DNA of 64,000 nt from the NCBI RefSeq assembly GCF_900104445.1, contig NZ_FNJI01000012.1, forward strand, positions 1 to 64,000, in the 5' to 3' direction. This document shows, piece by piece, positions 34,649-44,660 of this stretch. Source of the DNA: Desulforhopalus singaporensis. GTDB taxonomy: Bacteria > Desulfobacterota > Desulfobulbia > Desulfobulbales > Desulfocapsaceae. How positions within the stretch are numbered: position 1 is the stretch's first letter; each line of letters begins with the position of its first letter. The notes beneath the pieces were generated by a model that made no database searches, was not told the DNA's origin, and saw nothing but the letters and a program-made list of their open reading frames with translations. Both the position numbers and the translations under genes were made by a program.

Positions 34649-36577
34649 ATGGAACTTAATTCTCGCATACCTTCAGGCCCCCTGGAAAAAAAATGGGATA
34701 ATCATCGTTTCTCCAACAAACTGGTCAACCCGGCAAACAGACGGAAATACAGCGCAATAGTTGTCGGTACAGGTCTTGCCGGAGCTTCCGCCTCCGCAAC
34801 CCTTGCCGAACAGGGATACCAGGTAAAGACCTTCTGCATCCAGGACAGTCCCAGGCGGGCGCACTCCATCGCCGCCCAGGGCGGAATCAACGCCGCGAAA
34901 AACTACCAGAACGACGGAGACTCTGTCTTCCGCCTCTTCTACGATACCATCAAGGGCGGTGACTTCCGGGCCAGGGAGGCCAACGTCTACCGTCTCGCCC
35001 AGGTCAGTACCGAGATCATCGATCAGTGCGTCGCCCAGGGAGTACCTTTCGCCCGTGAATACGGCGGTACCCTTGCTAACAGATCGTTTGGTGGAGCGCA
35101 GGTGAGCCGTACTTTCTATGCACGGGGGCAGACCGGTCAGCAGCTGCTGCTTGGCGCCTACGGCGCCCTGTCGAGGCAGATTCACGCCGGCCGTGTAACC
35201 ATGTATAACAGACGGGAGATGATGGACGTGGTCGTCGTTAACGGACGTGCCCGGGGCATCACCACCCGAAATATCATTACCGGGGAGCTTGAAAGTCACG
35301 CAGCGGATGTTGTCATTCTTGCCACCGGCGGATACGGCAACGTCTACTTCCTGTCCACCAACGCAATGGCTTCCAACGTTACGGCGGCGTGGCGGGCGCA
35401 CAAAAAAGGCGCCGGATTCGCCAATCCGTCCTTTGTACAGATCCACCCGACCTGTATTCCGGTACACGGAAACTACCAGTCAAAGCTCACCCTTATGAGC
35501 GAGAGCCTGCGCAACGACGGCAGGGTCTGGGTTCCCAAGAAAAAAGGGGATACCCGGCCGCCAGCCCAGATACCAGAGGACGAGAGAGATTATTACCTGG
35601 AAAACAAGTATCCCAGCTTCGGCAACCTGGTCCCGCGGGACGTTGCCTCAAGAAACGCCAAAGAACAGTGTGATCTCGGAAAAGGCGTAGGCGCGACCAA
35701 ACTCGCCGTCTATCTCGACTTTGCCGACGCCATCAAGCGCGACGGCGAGGAGACAATTTTCAGGAAGTACGGCAACCTGTTCCAGATGTATGAAAAGATT
35801 ACCGACTCCAACCCGATGAAGGAGCCGATGATGATCTACCCCGCCGTCCACTATACCATGGGCGGGCTGTGGGTCGATTACGACCTGATGACCACCATAC
35901 CCGGTCTTTTTGCCATCGGCGAGTGCAACTTCTCGGACCACGGTGCCAACAGGCTTGGAGCCAGCGCCCTGATGCAGGGTCTTGCCGACGGTTACTTCGT
36001 CATCGCAACCTCGATTGCCCACTACCTCGGCTCAAATCCACTGGACAATGTGAGCGAAGCGGACCAGGCGTTTGTTGACTCCCGGAAAGAGGTTGAAGAC
36101 AGGATAGCTAAAATTCTCAAAAACAGCGCCAGCGGCCCGGCAGCAAAATACACGGTTGACGAAATTCATAAAGAGCTCGGCAAGCTGATGTGGGATAACT
36201 GCGGAATGGCAAGAAACAGGGAAGGACTCGAGAAGGCTCTTGATGAGTTGCCCGGTATCAGGAAGAAATTCTGGGATTCGGTATATATCCCCGGTTCCAC
36301 TAAGGAAATCAACCAATCCCTTGAAAGAGCCGGAAGACTAGCCGACTTTCTTGAATTTGCCGAGATCATGATTCGCGACGCCCTGTCCAGGGAAGAATCG
36401 TGCGGCTGTCATCTCAGGGAAGAGAGCCAAACAGAGGAACACGAAGCGAAGCGTGACGACGAAAAATATTCCCATGTGTCGGTCTGGGAATACAAAGGAG
36501 AGGATAGCGAGCCTGAGCTGCATAAAGAAGAGCTCACCTTCGAAAACGTAACTCCGTCGCAGAGAAGCTACAAGTAA
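34649..36577 (+). CDS. sdhA: Succinate dehydrogenase/fumarate reductase flavoprotein subunit
   Basis: A 642-residue FAD-containing catalytic subunit. The nucleotide-binding loop is [19 protein letters not shown]. The flavin-linking histidine is in [20 protein letters not shown]. The active-site segments [15 protein letters not shown] and [11 protein letters not shown] are present, with [20 protein letters not shown] near the C-terminal part of the FAD domain. The C-terminal helical tail is rich in Glu and Lys. Second gene of the operon; 82 bases after sdhC. Confidence 0.95.
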   Translation: MELNSRIPSGPLEKKWDNHRFSNKLVNPANRRKYSAIVVGTGLAGASASATLAEQGYQVKTFCIQDSPRRAHSIAAQGGINAAKNYQNDGDSVFRLFYDTIKGGDFRAREANVYRLAQVSTEIIDQCVAQGVPFAREYGGTLANRSFGGAQVSRTFYARGQTGQQLLLGAYGALSRQIHAGRVTMYNRREMMDVVVVNGRARGITTRNIITGELESHAADVVILATGGYGNVYFLSTNAMASNVTAAWRAHKKGAGFANPSFVQIHPTCIPVHGNYQSKLTLMSESLRNDGRVWVPKKKGDTRPPAQIPEDERDYYLENKYPSFGNLVPRDVASRNAKEQCDLGKGVGATKLAVYLDFADAIKRDGEETIFRKYGNLFQMYEKITDSNPMKEPMMIYPAVHYTMGGLWVDYDLMTTIPGLFAIGECNFSDHGANRLGASALMQGLADGYFVIATSIAHYLGSNPLDNVSEADQAFVDSRKEVEDRIAKILKNSASGPAAKYTVDEIHKELGKLMWDNCGMARNREGLEKALDELPGIRKKFWDSVYIPGSTKEINQSLERAGRLADFLEFAEIMIRDALSREESCGCHLREESQTEEHEAKRDDEKYSHVSVWEYKGEDSEPELHKEELTFENVTPSQRSYK

Positions 36578-36636
36578 GGGTCCTGACTTGTTACCAGTTA
36601 AGTGGCCGCAAAACTGAACTCTAAGGTAAATATATT

Positions 36637-37392
36637 ATGAGCAGCATTGACCTGACGTTAAAAATCTGGCGACAACCGAACAGTGACTCACTGGGAAGCC
36701 TGGAAACATATACTCTTAACGGTGTCAACACCGATATGTCCTTTCTTGAGATGCTTGACGTGCTCAACGAAAACCTGACCAAGGAAGGCAAGGATCCGGT
36801 AGCGTTCGACCATGACTGCCGCGAGGGAATATGCGGCATGTGCGGAGCCGTAGTAAACGGAGTAGCCCACGGACCGGAAAAAGAAGTCACACTGTGCCAG
36901 TTGCACATGAGACATTTTTCAACCGGAGACGTCCTCGTTATAGAACCTTTCCGGTCAAGGGCCTATCCGATCAAGAAAGACCTGCTGGTAGACAGATCGG
37001 CGCTGGACAGAATCATTCAGTCCGGAGGTTATGTATCGGTTAATACCGGTGGAACCCCCGATGGCAACAGTCTGCCGATTTCATCGCAACAGGCGGAACT
37101 GGCAATGGATGCCGCTGCATGTATCGGCTGCGGTGCATGTGTGGCCAGTTGTCCCAACGGGGCGGCAATGCTTTTTACCAGCGCCAAGATTTCCCAGCTC
37201 GCACTCCTGCCGCAGGGACAGGTGGAAAGAAAGCAGAGAGCCCTGGCCATGGTTGCCCAGATGGACAAGGAAGGATTCGGCAACTGTACCAACGCCAAAG
37301 AATGCGAAGCTGTCTGTCCGAAGGGTATATCCATAAGAAATATAGCACGGCTCAACAGGGAGTATGTCAAGGCCGTGCTGAGCGAAGGATAA
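36637..37392 (+). CDS. sdhB: Succinate dehydrogenase/fumarate reductase iron-sulfur subunit
   Basis: A 251-residue electron-transfer subunit. The 2Fe-2S cluster ligands are in CREGICGMCG and a later CQLH; the 4Fe-4S and 3Fe-4S ligands are in CIGCGACVASCPNG and NCTNAKECEAVCPKG. It passes electrons between FAD in SdhA and heme in SdhC. Length is at the upper end for the family, as in type B enzymes. A strong terminator follows 43 bases later and closes the operon. Confidence 0.95.
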   Translation: MSSIDLTLKIWRQPNSDSLGSLETYTLNGVNTDMSFLEMLDVLNENLTKEGKDPVAFDHDCREGICGMCGAVVNGVAHGPEKEVTLCQLHMRHFSTGDVLVIEPFRSRAYPIKKDLLVDRSALDRIIQSGGYVSVNTGGTPDGNSLPISSQQAELAMDAAACIGCGACVASCPNGAAMLFTSAKISQLALLPQGQVERKQRALAMVAQMDKEGFGNCTNAKECEAVCPKGISIRNIARLNREYVKAVLSEG

Positions 37393-37434
37393 GCGCGTCG
37401 AGTTGCCCTTTTTCCAGCATATTTTCAAAATCAG

Positions 37435-37475
37435 AAAGCCTGCTGTCCACACTATTTGCGGACAGCGGGCTTTTT
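37435..37475 (+). terminator. Intrinsic terminator of the sdhCAB operon
   Basis: AAAGCCTGCTGTCC pairs with GGACAGCGGGCTTT (one mismatch or wobble) around a roughly 10-base loop and is followed by TTTTT. Confidence 0.85.
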
Positions 37476-37549
37476 GGTTATAAGTATCCGCTATATCCTT
37501 AATCTTTGCCCTACCTGAATATTTCACCAGTCTGATTGTAAAGACTAAA

Positions 37550-38590
37550 ATGTGTCTTGCCATGAGATATGACGTTGTGATTGTCGGTGGCGGTCCCGCA
37601 GGTCTTGCTTGTGCCGAACTTACCGCCCGAGGGGGTGCCAGGACCCTGGTGCTTGAAAAAAACGACCTGCTTGGCGTGAAAGTGTGTGCCGGAGGCATCA
37701 CCTGGAATGGACTGCTGAACAAACTTGAAGATATCTCCGAGAGATGTTTTCCTGAACAGATTATCCAGACCAGATACCAGCAGGCAAAACTTATTGCTAA
37801 AACCCCAATTATCGCCACCGTAAACCGGACCAGGCTCGGCAGGCTGATGGGACGAAAGGCCGAAGCTGCAGGAGCCGAGATATTGACAGGGTGTCGGGTT
37901 CGGGAAATATCTGAGGGAGCCCTCTGGTTTTCATCCCCAAGATGTCCCAGGATGCAGCGGATCGAGTTCGCCAGCCTGGTCGGCGCCGACGGTTCAACCT
38001 CTGTTGTCAGAAAACACCTCAAGCTACCGACAGACGATTACGGAACGGGGATAAATTACCAGATTCCTGACGCGATGGAAGATATGGAGTGGCATCTTGA
38101 CAGCAACCTGTTTGGCAGCGGATACGGATGGATTTTTCCGCACACGAACACAACCTCGATCGGGGCTTACGGTTACCACAAGGCCATATCGCCAAAGCAA
38201 CTGCAGGCCAATCTTATCTCCTGGTGTTTAAAAAGAAATATAGCGATCGACCGATGTAAGCCGCAGGCCCAGAAGATAAACTTCGATTATCGGGGAATTG
38301 TTTTTGGTAATACCTATCTCGCGGGCGATGCCGCGGGACTGGCCTCGGGATTGACCGGTGAAGGAATATATCCGGCCATCATTTCTGGCCAGTATGTTGG
38401 CGAAAAAATTCTTTCGCAAACACACACCAGTTCAGAGTTCGGCGATCTGATAAAAAACCACGGCCGTCACCGCAAAGCCGTTAAAGTAGCATCACTTCAC
38501 CGGGCTGCGGGTACGGTCATGGCGGAAATCTGCTGTCTTGCCCTCAGGCAAAAACTGGCCGATTTCTCCATTTTTGAAATGGCGCGTTAA
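37550..38590 (+). CDS. Geranylgeranyl-reductase-family flavoprotein
   Basis: A 346-residue FAD-dependent oxidoreductase. The dinucleotide-binding start is YDVVIVGGGPAGLACAEL. Next come CAGGITWNGLL, GYGWIFPHTNTTSIGAYGY and the second FAD motif YLAGDAAGLASGLTGEGIYPAI, all typical of geranylgeranyl reductase-type proteins that saturate isoprenoid chains. In bacteria the substrate may be menaquinone or another isoprenoid, but this is inference. Two possible ATG starts (37550 and 37562). A membrane diheme cytochrome gene begins 39 bases later in the same direction and may be a redox partner. Confidence 0.82.
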   Translation: MCLAMRYDVVIVGGGPAGLACAELTARGGARTLVLEKNDLLGVKVCAGGITWNGLLNKLEDISERCFPEQIIQTRYQQAKLIAKTPIIATVNRTRLGRLMGRKAEAAGAEILTGCRVREISEGALWFSSPRCPRMQRIEFASLVGADGSTSVVRKHLKLPTDDYGTGINYQIPDAMEDMEWHLDSNLFGSGYGWIFPHTNTTSIGAYGYHKAISPKQLQANLISWCLKRNIAIDRCKPQAQKINFDYRGIVFGNTYLAGDAAGLASGLTGEGIYPAIISGQYVGEKILSQTHTSSEFGDLIKNHGRHRKAVKVASLHRAAGTVMAEICCLALRQKLADFSIFEMAR

Positions 38591-38629
38591 CCACTTATCT
38601 CACCGGCAAGACAACAACACACAAAAACC

Positions 38630-38908
38630 ATGCACAACCAAAAAAAGGGCAACAGGAAACCACTGTTGCTGATCAACACGCTCTTTGTACTCTTTCTTGC
38701 GGGATTGCTCCTTGTTCTGTTCAATGCGCCGGAGGAGACCACCTCACATCTCCCCCATGACCCCAACCACGAACAGTTTCACGCCATAGCATCAAAAAAG
38801 GAAGCAGAGAAGAACTGCGGCGCCTGTCATGATCCTGATGGCCAGGCACCGCTGCCGGAAAATCATCCGCCAAAATTCCGCTGTCTTTTCTGTCATAAAA
38901 GAAAATAG
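38630..38908 (+). CDS. Small membrane-anchored diheme cytochrome c
   Basis: A 92-residue protein: one N-terminal membrane helix (LLLINTLFVLFLAGLLLVLF, residues 13-32), then a periplasmic tail with two heme c sites, CGACH and CLFCH. Histidines in SHLPHDPNHEQFHAIA and ENHPPKF could be distal ligands. The heme sites are at the very C-terminus. It probably passes electrons at the outer face of the inner membrane. The neighbour upstream is a flavoprotein, the neighbour downstream (pepN) is convergent. Confidence 0.8.
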   Translation: MHNQKKGNRKPLLLINTLFVLFLAGLLLVLFNAPEETTSHLPHDPNHEQFHAIASKKEAEKNCGACHDPDGQAPLPENHPPKFRCLFCHKRK

Positions 38909-38913
38909 TATGC

Positions 38914-41553
38914 TCAATACGAGGCAAGACTCTTGCTCACTATTTCAAAAACATCACGGGACAACTCTTTTTGGGCGGCTACCCGTTCCAGTTCTCCCTT
39001 CATTTTTTCCTTTAATACCGGCTCATAACGGCGCCAGCCGATCAGCGGCTGCAGCAGCCTTGCGGCAATTTGCGGATTGATGCCGTTGAGTTCGAGAATA
39101 CGATCACCAAGAAACCGATATCCGCTGCCGTCAGGCCTGTGAAAACGGTAATGGTTCAATCCGGCAAAGGTGGCTATTAGCGCCCTGACCTTGTTGGGAT
39201 TTTTGATTGAAAAAGCTGCATGTCCAAGAAGCGATTTCACCCGGTCAAGGGTGCCCTCGCTACGAGACATCGCCTGCAACGAGAACCATTTGTCCAGGAC
39301 CAGCGGGTCCTTGGACCACCTCCGGTAAAAATCGTCGATCACCTTTTCAGCCGCCTGTCCGCCAACATCGACCAGGTGGGAAAACGCCGCAATCGCATCC
39401 GTCATGTTGCGCGCCTGAAAATAGTGGTCCTCACACAGCTTGAGCATATCGCGCTCCAAGGGATCAGGGCTCATAAGATAGGCCAGACAAACATTTCTAA
39501 GACTTCTTTTACCCATCGCCTCGGGAGTTATTGCATGATCCTGATGAGGTTCACTGTTTTTCTCGTACAATCTCATGAAACACTCACGGTTTTTCGCACC
39601 GATCGTCTTCATGACGTATCTCTTGGCCAGGTGGAGCTGTTCAGGGTGTACCTGCGCCATTTCCTGAGCAAGAGTTGTCTCCGCCGGAAGCTGCAGGGAA
39701 AGAGCAAACAGCGCTTTGTCTCCTATGGGAGCTTCAAGGGATTGGGCAAGGGACTGCAAGAAGAGCTCATCGATAACCGGTGTGTTGCCCTTTATCATCG
39801 ACTCCGTAACCTCGAGAATAACTTCGCAACCAAGCCGGTTGATGCTGTCCCACCTGTTGAAAAGATTCGGGTCGCAGCTGCCCAGGAAGGCAAGCTCCTT
39901 CCTGCTCTGGAATTTTTCTACGCGAACAGGAGCGGAAAAATCCCTGAGAAAAGACAGAACCGGCTGTTCTTCAATATGGTCAAAGACAAAACTTTGGCTG
40001 GACTCACGCAATTCCAGAGTCATCGAACCATCGGCATGTTCCGAAGATAACAGCGACCGCCCTTCCCTGTTGATCAGACCGATTTTTATCGGCATGTGAA
40101 AAGGTTTTTTCACCGGCTGCCCCGGAGTCTTTGGGCATGTCTGGCGAATATCCACCCGATACTTGGATGAGGCGGAGTTCCATTCGGTCTCGACTTCGAG
40201 CACCGGCGTTCCAGCCTGGGAATACCAGAGCTTGAACTGGTCCAGGTCGACTCCGGATGCGTCGCTCATTGCGGCGACGAAATCATCACAGGTCACCGCC
40301 TTTCCGTCGTGTCGCGCGAAGTACAGATCCATGCCGGCGCGAAACCGTTGTGGTCCGACCAGGCTATGGATCATGCGAATAACCTCGGCTCCTTTGTTGT
40401 AGACGGTGGCGGTATAAAAATTATTAATTTCCACAAACGAGTCTGGCCGTACCGGGTGAGCCATGGGGCCGCTGTCTTCACGGAACTGACCATTTTTCAG
40501 AATACGCACATCTTCTATTCGCTTAACCGGCCTCGAGTTCATATCCGATGAAAATTCCTGGTCACGAAACACGGTAAGGCCTTCTTTCAAACTGAGCTGA
40601 AACCAGTCGCGGCAGGTAACCCGGTTTCCGGTCCAGTTATGAAAATATTCGTGGCCGACGACCCCTTCAACCCCAAGATAATCAGCGTCCGTTGCACTTT
40701 CAGGACTTGTCAGGACATATTTTGAGTTGAAAATATTCAGGCCCTTGTTTTCCATGGCCCCCATATTAAAATCATCCACCGCAACGATCATGAAGTTGTC
40801 AAGGTCATACTCAAGACCGTACACTTCCTCGTCCCAGCGCATCGCCTTAATAAGAGATGTCATTGCATGACCGCACTTGTCGCGGTTTCTCTCTTCGACA
40901 AATATCCCCAGGTCGACGGTCCTACCCGAACCGGTCACATATGTATCCTTTATGCAGACAAGTCGGCCTGCAACCAGCGCAAAAAGATAGCTGGGTTTTG
41001 GAAAAGGATCCTCCCACACCGCGAAATGACGGCCGTTGTCCAGCTGTCCGCTTTCTATCAGGTTGCCGTTTGCAAGCATTACCGGGCATCTTTCAAGGTC
41101 ACTTTCTATGCGGGTGGTGAATTTCGCCAACACATCCGGTCTGTCCGGATGGTAGGTGATTTTCCTGAACCCTTCTGCTTCACACTGGGTACAGTAGTTG
41201 TTGCTGGATCGGTACAGTCCTTCAAGAGAACTGTTCTGGTCTGGATAAATTATCGTTTCAACTTCCAGAATGAAGTCGTCCGGAACATCCGAGATGGCAA
41301 GACTGGTTTTATCCACGGAAAACTCACCCTCTTCAAGTTCCCTGCCGTTTAATACAATCCTCGTAAGCTCCAGTTCCTCGCCAAAAAGCAAAAGAGGCGC
41401 CGCGGAATCACCGGTTCTTTGATACCTGGAACGGGCGGTAACCCTCGTTAGCTTTTCATGGAGATCAAAATCGAGAAAAATAGATTCAAGGTGGTAATCA
41501 TATTCCTTGTAATCTTTACGATAGACTGGTGCCGGGAGTTCGGATTGCATCAT
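38914..41553 (-). CDS. pepN: Aminopeptidase N (M1 family)
   Basis: An 879-residue zinc metallopeptidase that removes N-terminal residues from peptides. GAMENKGLN is the exopeptidase motif. The zinc site is VVGHEYFHNWTGNRV with the third ligand Glu in LKEGLTVFRDQEFS. The C-terminal helical domain (from about residue 550) follows, with the final MKGELERVAAQKELS region. The length equals that of gammaproteobacterial PepN. No signal peptide, so it is cytoplasmic. It is divergent from dapL. Confidence 0.95.
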   Translation of the reverse strand: MMQSELPAPVYRKDYKEYDYHLESIFLDFDLHEKLTRVTARSRYQRTGDSAAPLLLFGEELELTRIVLNGRELEEGEFSVDKTSLAISDVPDDFILEVETIIYPDQNSSLEGLYRSSNNYCTQCEAEGFRKITYHPDRPDVLAKFTTRIESDLERCPVMLANGNLIESGQLDNGRHFAVWEDPFPKPSYLFALVAGRLVCIKDTYVTGSGRTVDLGIFVEERNRDKCGHAMTSLIKAMRWDEEVYGLEYDLDNFMIVAVDDFNMGAMENKGLNIFNSKYVLTSPESATDADYLGVEGVVGHEYFHNWTGNRVTCRDWFQLSLKEGLTVFRDQEFSSDMNSRPVKRIEDVRILKNGQFREDSGPMAHPVRPDSFVEINNFYTATVYNKGAEVIRMIHSLVGPQRFRAGMDLYFARHDGKAVTCDDFVAAMSDASGVDLDQFKLWYSQAGTPVLEVETEWNSASSKYRVDIRQTCPKTPGQPVKKPFHMPIKIGLINREGRSLLSSEHADGSMTLELRESSQSFVFDHIEEQPVLSFLRDFSAPVRVEKFQSRKELAFLGSCDPNLFNRWDSINRLGCEVILEVTESMIKGNTPVIDELFLQSLAQSLEAPIGDKALFALSLQLPAETTLAQEMAQVHPEQLHLAKRYVMKTIGAKNRECFMRLYEKNSEPHQDHAITPEAMGKRSLRNVCLAYLMSPDPLERDMLKLCEDHYFQARNMTDAIAAFSHLVDVGGQAAEKVIDDFYRRWSKDPLVLDKWFSLQAMSRSEGTLDRVKSLLGHAAFSIKNPNKVRALIATFAGLNHYRFHRPDGSGYRFLGDRILELNGINPQIAARLLQPLIGWRRYEPVLKEKMKGELERVAAQKELSRDVFEIVSKSLASY

Positions 41554-41595
41554 ATTTTTTTCAATAAAATTATAGCGGGTCGACGACGTTGACGG

Positions 41596-41623
41596 TTGAC
41601 AGTGCGGCCTGTACCATTATATT
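41596..41623 (+). promoter_or_regulatory. Sigma-70-type promoter of dapL
   Basis: TTGACA (41596-41601), 16-base spacer, TATATT (41618-41623). It lies 77 bases before the dapL start. Confidence 0.6.
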
Positions 41624-41700
41624 TACGTCTTGGTCATCTGGCCGCAAATGATAAAACATCATAACTCTTTTCCAACACAAGACAACAGAGAAACGTATAA

Positions 41701-42924
41701 ATGATTACAATAAATGAAAATTATCTAAAGCTCCAGGCTTCCTACCTGTTTTCCGATATTGCCAAGCGGGTCGCCGCATTTGAAAAAAACAACCCGGACA
41801 GGGACGTTATCAAGCTGGGGATCGGAGACGTAACCAAAGGACTCATGCCGGCGTCGATAAAAGCCTTTCATGAGGCGGTCGACGAGATGGCAAACGATGC
41901 GACTTTTAAAGGGTACGGTCCCGAGCAGGGTTATGAATTTCTGCGCGAGGCTATCGCCGTCAATGATTTCAAAAGCCGCGGCGCGGATATCAGTGCCGAC
42001 GAAGTCTTTGTCAGCGATGGTGCCAAGTGTGATTCGGGAAATATCCAGGAAATTTTTTCCCAGGACATCAAGATAGCCATACCTGACCCGGTATATCCGG
42101 TCTACCTCGACACCAACGTCATGGCCGGACGCACCGGCATATTCGCTGACGGCAGATACCAGGGGCTGGTCTATCTCGACTCGACCAGGGAAAACAATTT
42201 CGTCCCCGCACTGCCCGAGGAGCCTGTCGACCTAATATATCTCTGTTTTCCCAACAACCCCACCGGCTCGACAATTTCCAAGCAGGAGCTGAAAACCTGG
42301 GTCGACTACGCAAGAGACAATAAAGCTCTCATCCTGTTCGATGCTGCCTATGAAGCGTTTATCAGCGACGATTCACTGCCGAAATCAATTTTTGAAATTG
42401 AAGGGGCCAAAGAGGTCGCCATCGAATTCAGGAGTTTTTCAAAAAGTGCCGGCTTTACCGGAACCCGCTGTGCATATACGGTGGTTCCCAAAGAGTGCGC
42501 AGCTTATGACTCCAAAGGCAACAAACATCTCCTCCACGCGCTCTGGAACCGCAGGCACTGCACCAAGTTCAACGGGGTGTCCTATCCGGTGCAGCGGGCG
42601 GCGGCAGCCGTATATACCGAGCAGGGGAAAGCGGAAAGCAAAGCGCTGATAGACTATTACATGGTCAACGCCAGGGCAGTCTGCAAGACCATGGACGAAC
42701 TCGGCTACTCCTACGTCGGCGGTACCAATTCCCCCTACATCTGGGTTGACGGGAAGACCGACTCCTGGGAATTTTTCGATATGCTGCTCAACAAGGCCGG
42801 GGTAGTCTGTACCCCTGGTGCAGGCTTCGGAAAATGCGGTAACGGTTACATCCGCATCTCCGCGTTCAACAGCCATGACAAAGTAAAACAGGCCATGGAA
42901 CGCATCAAGGCTTCCCTGGCCTGA
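41701..42924 (+). CDS. dapL: LL-diaminopimelate aminotransferase
   Basis: A 407-residue PLP enzyme that converts tetrahydrodipicolinate directly to LL-diaminopimelate, for lysine and murein. [15 protein letters not shown] and the cofactor lysine in [17 protein letters not shown] are visible. [12 protein letters not shown] near the N-terminus and [14 protein letters not shown] are DapL hallmarks. The DapL route is typical of Desulfobacterota, plants and Chlamydiae. Own promoter and a downstream hairpin; single-gene unit. Confidence 0.95.
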   Translation: MITINENYLKLQASYLFSDIAKRVAAFEKNNPDRDVIKLGIGDVTKGLMPASIKAFHEAVDEMANDATFKGYGPEQGYEFLREAIAVNDFKSRGADISADEVFVSDGAKCDSGNIQEIFSQDIKIAIPDPVYPVYLDTNVMAGRTGIFADGRYQGLVYLDSTRENNFVPALPEEPVDLIYLCFPNNPTGSTISKQELKTWVDYARDNKALILFDAAYEAFISDDSLPKSIFEIEGAKEVAIEFRSFSKSAGFTGTRCAYTVVPKECAAYDSKGNKHLLHALWNRRHCTKFNGVSYPVQRAAAAVYTEQGKAESKALIDYYMVNARAVCKTMDELGYSYVGGTNSPYIWVDGKTDSWEFFDMLLNKAGVVCTPGAGFGKCGNGYIRISAFNSHDKVKQAMERIKASLA

Positions 42925-42944
42925 CAATAGTCTGCATACTCAAC

Positions 42945-42991
42945 CCCGGTAATTTACCCATGGCGATTACGAGCTGCGGTAAATTGCCGGG
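42945..42991. terminator. Hairpin between convergent dapL and ispH
   Basis: CCCGGTAATTTACC (42945-42958) pairs with GGTAAATTGCCGGG (42978-42991) with one G-T wobble. It lies 20 bases after dapL and 40 bases after ispH. No strong U-run, so its action may be weak on either strand. Confidence 0.5.
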
Positions 42992-43030
42992 ATTATCCAA
43001 ACGCACAAACTGTTGCTGCCACCACATATT

Positions 43031-43969
43031 CTACCGCTCTATTTCCGGCAGTATCTGCGCAGGAAAGTGAATGTTTTCCTTTACCCCGCGGTCAGTCCTC
43101 ACCTCGATACGGCTGAAACTGCGCAGCCAATCGAGCACCCCGGCAACCAGCCTCTCAGGTGCCGAGGCACCGGCAGTAATACCTATATGGCGCACATTTT
43201 CGAGCCACGACCGATCGATATCGCGATAATCATCTATTAAATGGGCGGCGACGTTGCAGCGTTCGGCCACCTCTTTTAACCGGTTGGAGTTGGAGCTGTT
43301 TTTTGATCCGACCACGAAAACGACTTCTGATTTTTCAGCAAGCACCGTCACCGCATCCTGCCGGTTCTGGGTGGCAAAGCATATATTGGACGAAGGACCT
43401 TTGATTTTCGGAAACCGTTTTTGTAAAACGGCCACGATTTCGGCAATATCAACCTGGGTCAGAGTCGTCTGGGTCACGTAACCGACCTTTGAAGGATCGA
43501 CCGGTTCCACCAACTCCGCCTCCTCCCTGGTGGCCACGACCTGGACTTTGTCTTTCACCCTTCCGGCGGTACCGAGGACTTCGGGGTGGTTGTGATGGCC
43601 GATAATGAGGATATCGTAATCATCCCGGTGATACTTCTCAACCATGCGATGGACGCTGGTGACCAGCGGACAGGTGGCATCTATGGTGTAAAGACCCAGC
43701 TGTTCTGCATAACTCTCGACATCAGCCGACACCCCGTGGGCACTGAATATGCAAATTTCACCCCTGGGTATCTGGGTAAGATGCTCGACAAAGATCGCAC
43801 CCCTGTCCCGGAGTTCGTCGATCACGTGTTTATTGTGGACGATCTCATGAAGGACAAAGATCGGTTCCCGATATTTTTCCAGACTCTTTTTAACAGTGTC
43901 TATGGCACGCTCAACCCCGGCACAGAACCCCCTTGGTTCCGCCAGGTGTACGATATAGGACTCACCCAC
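43031..43969 (-). CDS. ispH: 4-hydroxy-3-methylbut-2-enyl diphosphate reductase
   Basis: A 312-residue iron-sulfur enzyme, the last step of the MEP isoprenoid pathway. The three cluster cysteines lie in RGFCAGVERAI, ATCPLVTSVH and NICFATQNRQDAV. The substrate histidines are in VLHEIVHNKHV and IIGHHNHPEVLG. The start is a GTG with AAGGAG nine bases upstream. usp begins on the same strand upstream, 32 bases away. Confidence 0.95.
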   Translation of the reverse strand: MGESYIVHLAEPRGFCAGVERAIDTVKKSLEKYREPIFVLHEIVHNKHVIDELRDRGAIFVEHLTQIPRGEICIFSAHGVSADVESYAEQLGLYTIDATCPLVTSVHRMVEKYHRDDYDILIIGHHNHPEVLGTAGRVKDKVQVVATREEAELVEPVDPSKVGYVTQTTLTQVDIAEIVAVLQKRFPKIKGPSSNICFATQNRQDAVTVLAEKSEVVFVVGSKNSSNSNRLKEVAERCNVAAHLIDDYRDIDRSWLENVRHIGITAGASAPERLVAGVLDWLRSFSRIEVRTDRGVKENIHFPAQILPEIER

Positions 43970-44001
43970 GATGAAAATCTCCTTTTAGTCGGTAATAGTT
44001 G

Positions 44002-44490
44002 TTAAAAATTCGGCACAATAAGAACCGGTATTGGCGACATTCTGCTGACCCGACGCGCGGTCGACCCCATTATCCGGATCCCCCGTACCTTCCTGGTGGA
44101 TTTTCCCATGACGATCATGTCCGCCCCCTCTTCTTCAGCGACACGAAGAATCTCTTCGCTTGGCTTACCCGCAACGACAATAACCTCTTTTACCAGTTCT
44201 GAATATTCCTTTTCGTACGACTGATCGCGGTAAAACTTTTTCAACCTCTTTTTCATCGTTTCGAGAATCTCGCGCATCGTTTCCTTCTGTGTTCTTTCGG
44301 TACGCTCCTTCGGGTAATAGGTGTCGATAACTGCCTTTACCGCATCGGTTATCGGTTCAACGACATGGAGCATTATTATCTTGGCATCGTTTTGTTTTGC
44401 CGAAGCGATGGCGTGGTGAAAGACAGGATAGGTATGTCCACCTAAATCTGAGGTATAGAGGATAGTTTTTATATCAGGTCTTTTGTCCAT
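44002..44490 (-). CDS. Universal stress protein (UspA family)
   Basis: A 162-residue UspA-fold protein. The ATG at 44490 (MDKRPDIKTILYTSDL) has GGGAG 7 bases upstream and matches the family N-terminus; a further upstream GTG (44535) lacks support. The nucleotide-binding motif is IVMGKSTRKVRGIRIMGSTARRV followed by SPIPVLIV, a G-2x-G-9x-G(S/T)-type ATP loop. Such proteins respond to stress or energy state. Located between the dct terminator and ispH, with ispH probably co-transcribed. Confidence 0.85.
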   Translation of the reverse strand: MDKRPDIKTILYTSDLGGHTYPVFHHAIASAKQNDAKIIMLHVVEPITDAVKAVIDTYYPKERTERTQKETMREILETMKKRLKKFYRDQSYEKEYSELVKEVIVVAGKPSEEILRVAEEEGADMIVMGKSTRKVRGIRIMGSTARRVSRMSPIPVLIVPNF

Positions 44491-44579
44491 TTTGCAGCTC
44501 CCGTAGAATGTCAGGCAATATTTTATAGTATGCACCAGCGGCTCATCCGGAGTCGCAGAATATTACCATAACTTAAAAA

Positions 44580-44633
44580 ATAGAAAGAAAAAGCCCTTGG
44601 TGCCAGTAATTTCGGAGGCACCAAGGGCTTTTT
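44580..44633 (-). terminator. Strong intrinsic terminator of the dctPQM operon
   Basis: A perfect 17-base stem (44588-44604 with 44617-44633) around a 12-base loop. The minus strand continues with TTTTTCTTTCT; the + strand side also has a T-run, so it is bidirectional. Confidence 0.9.
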
Positions 44634-44660
44634 CGCAAACACCTGTTCAGGGGTTGCTCC

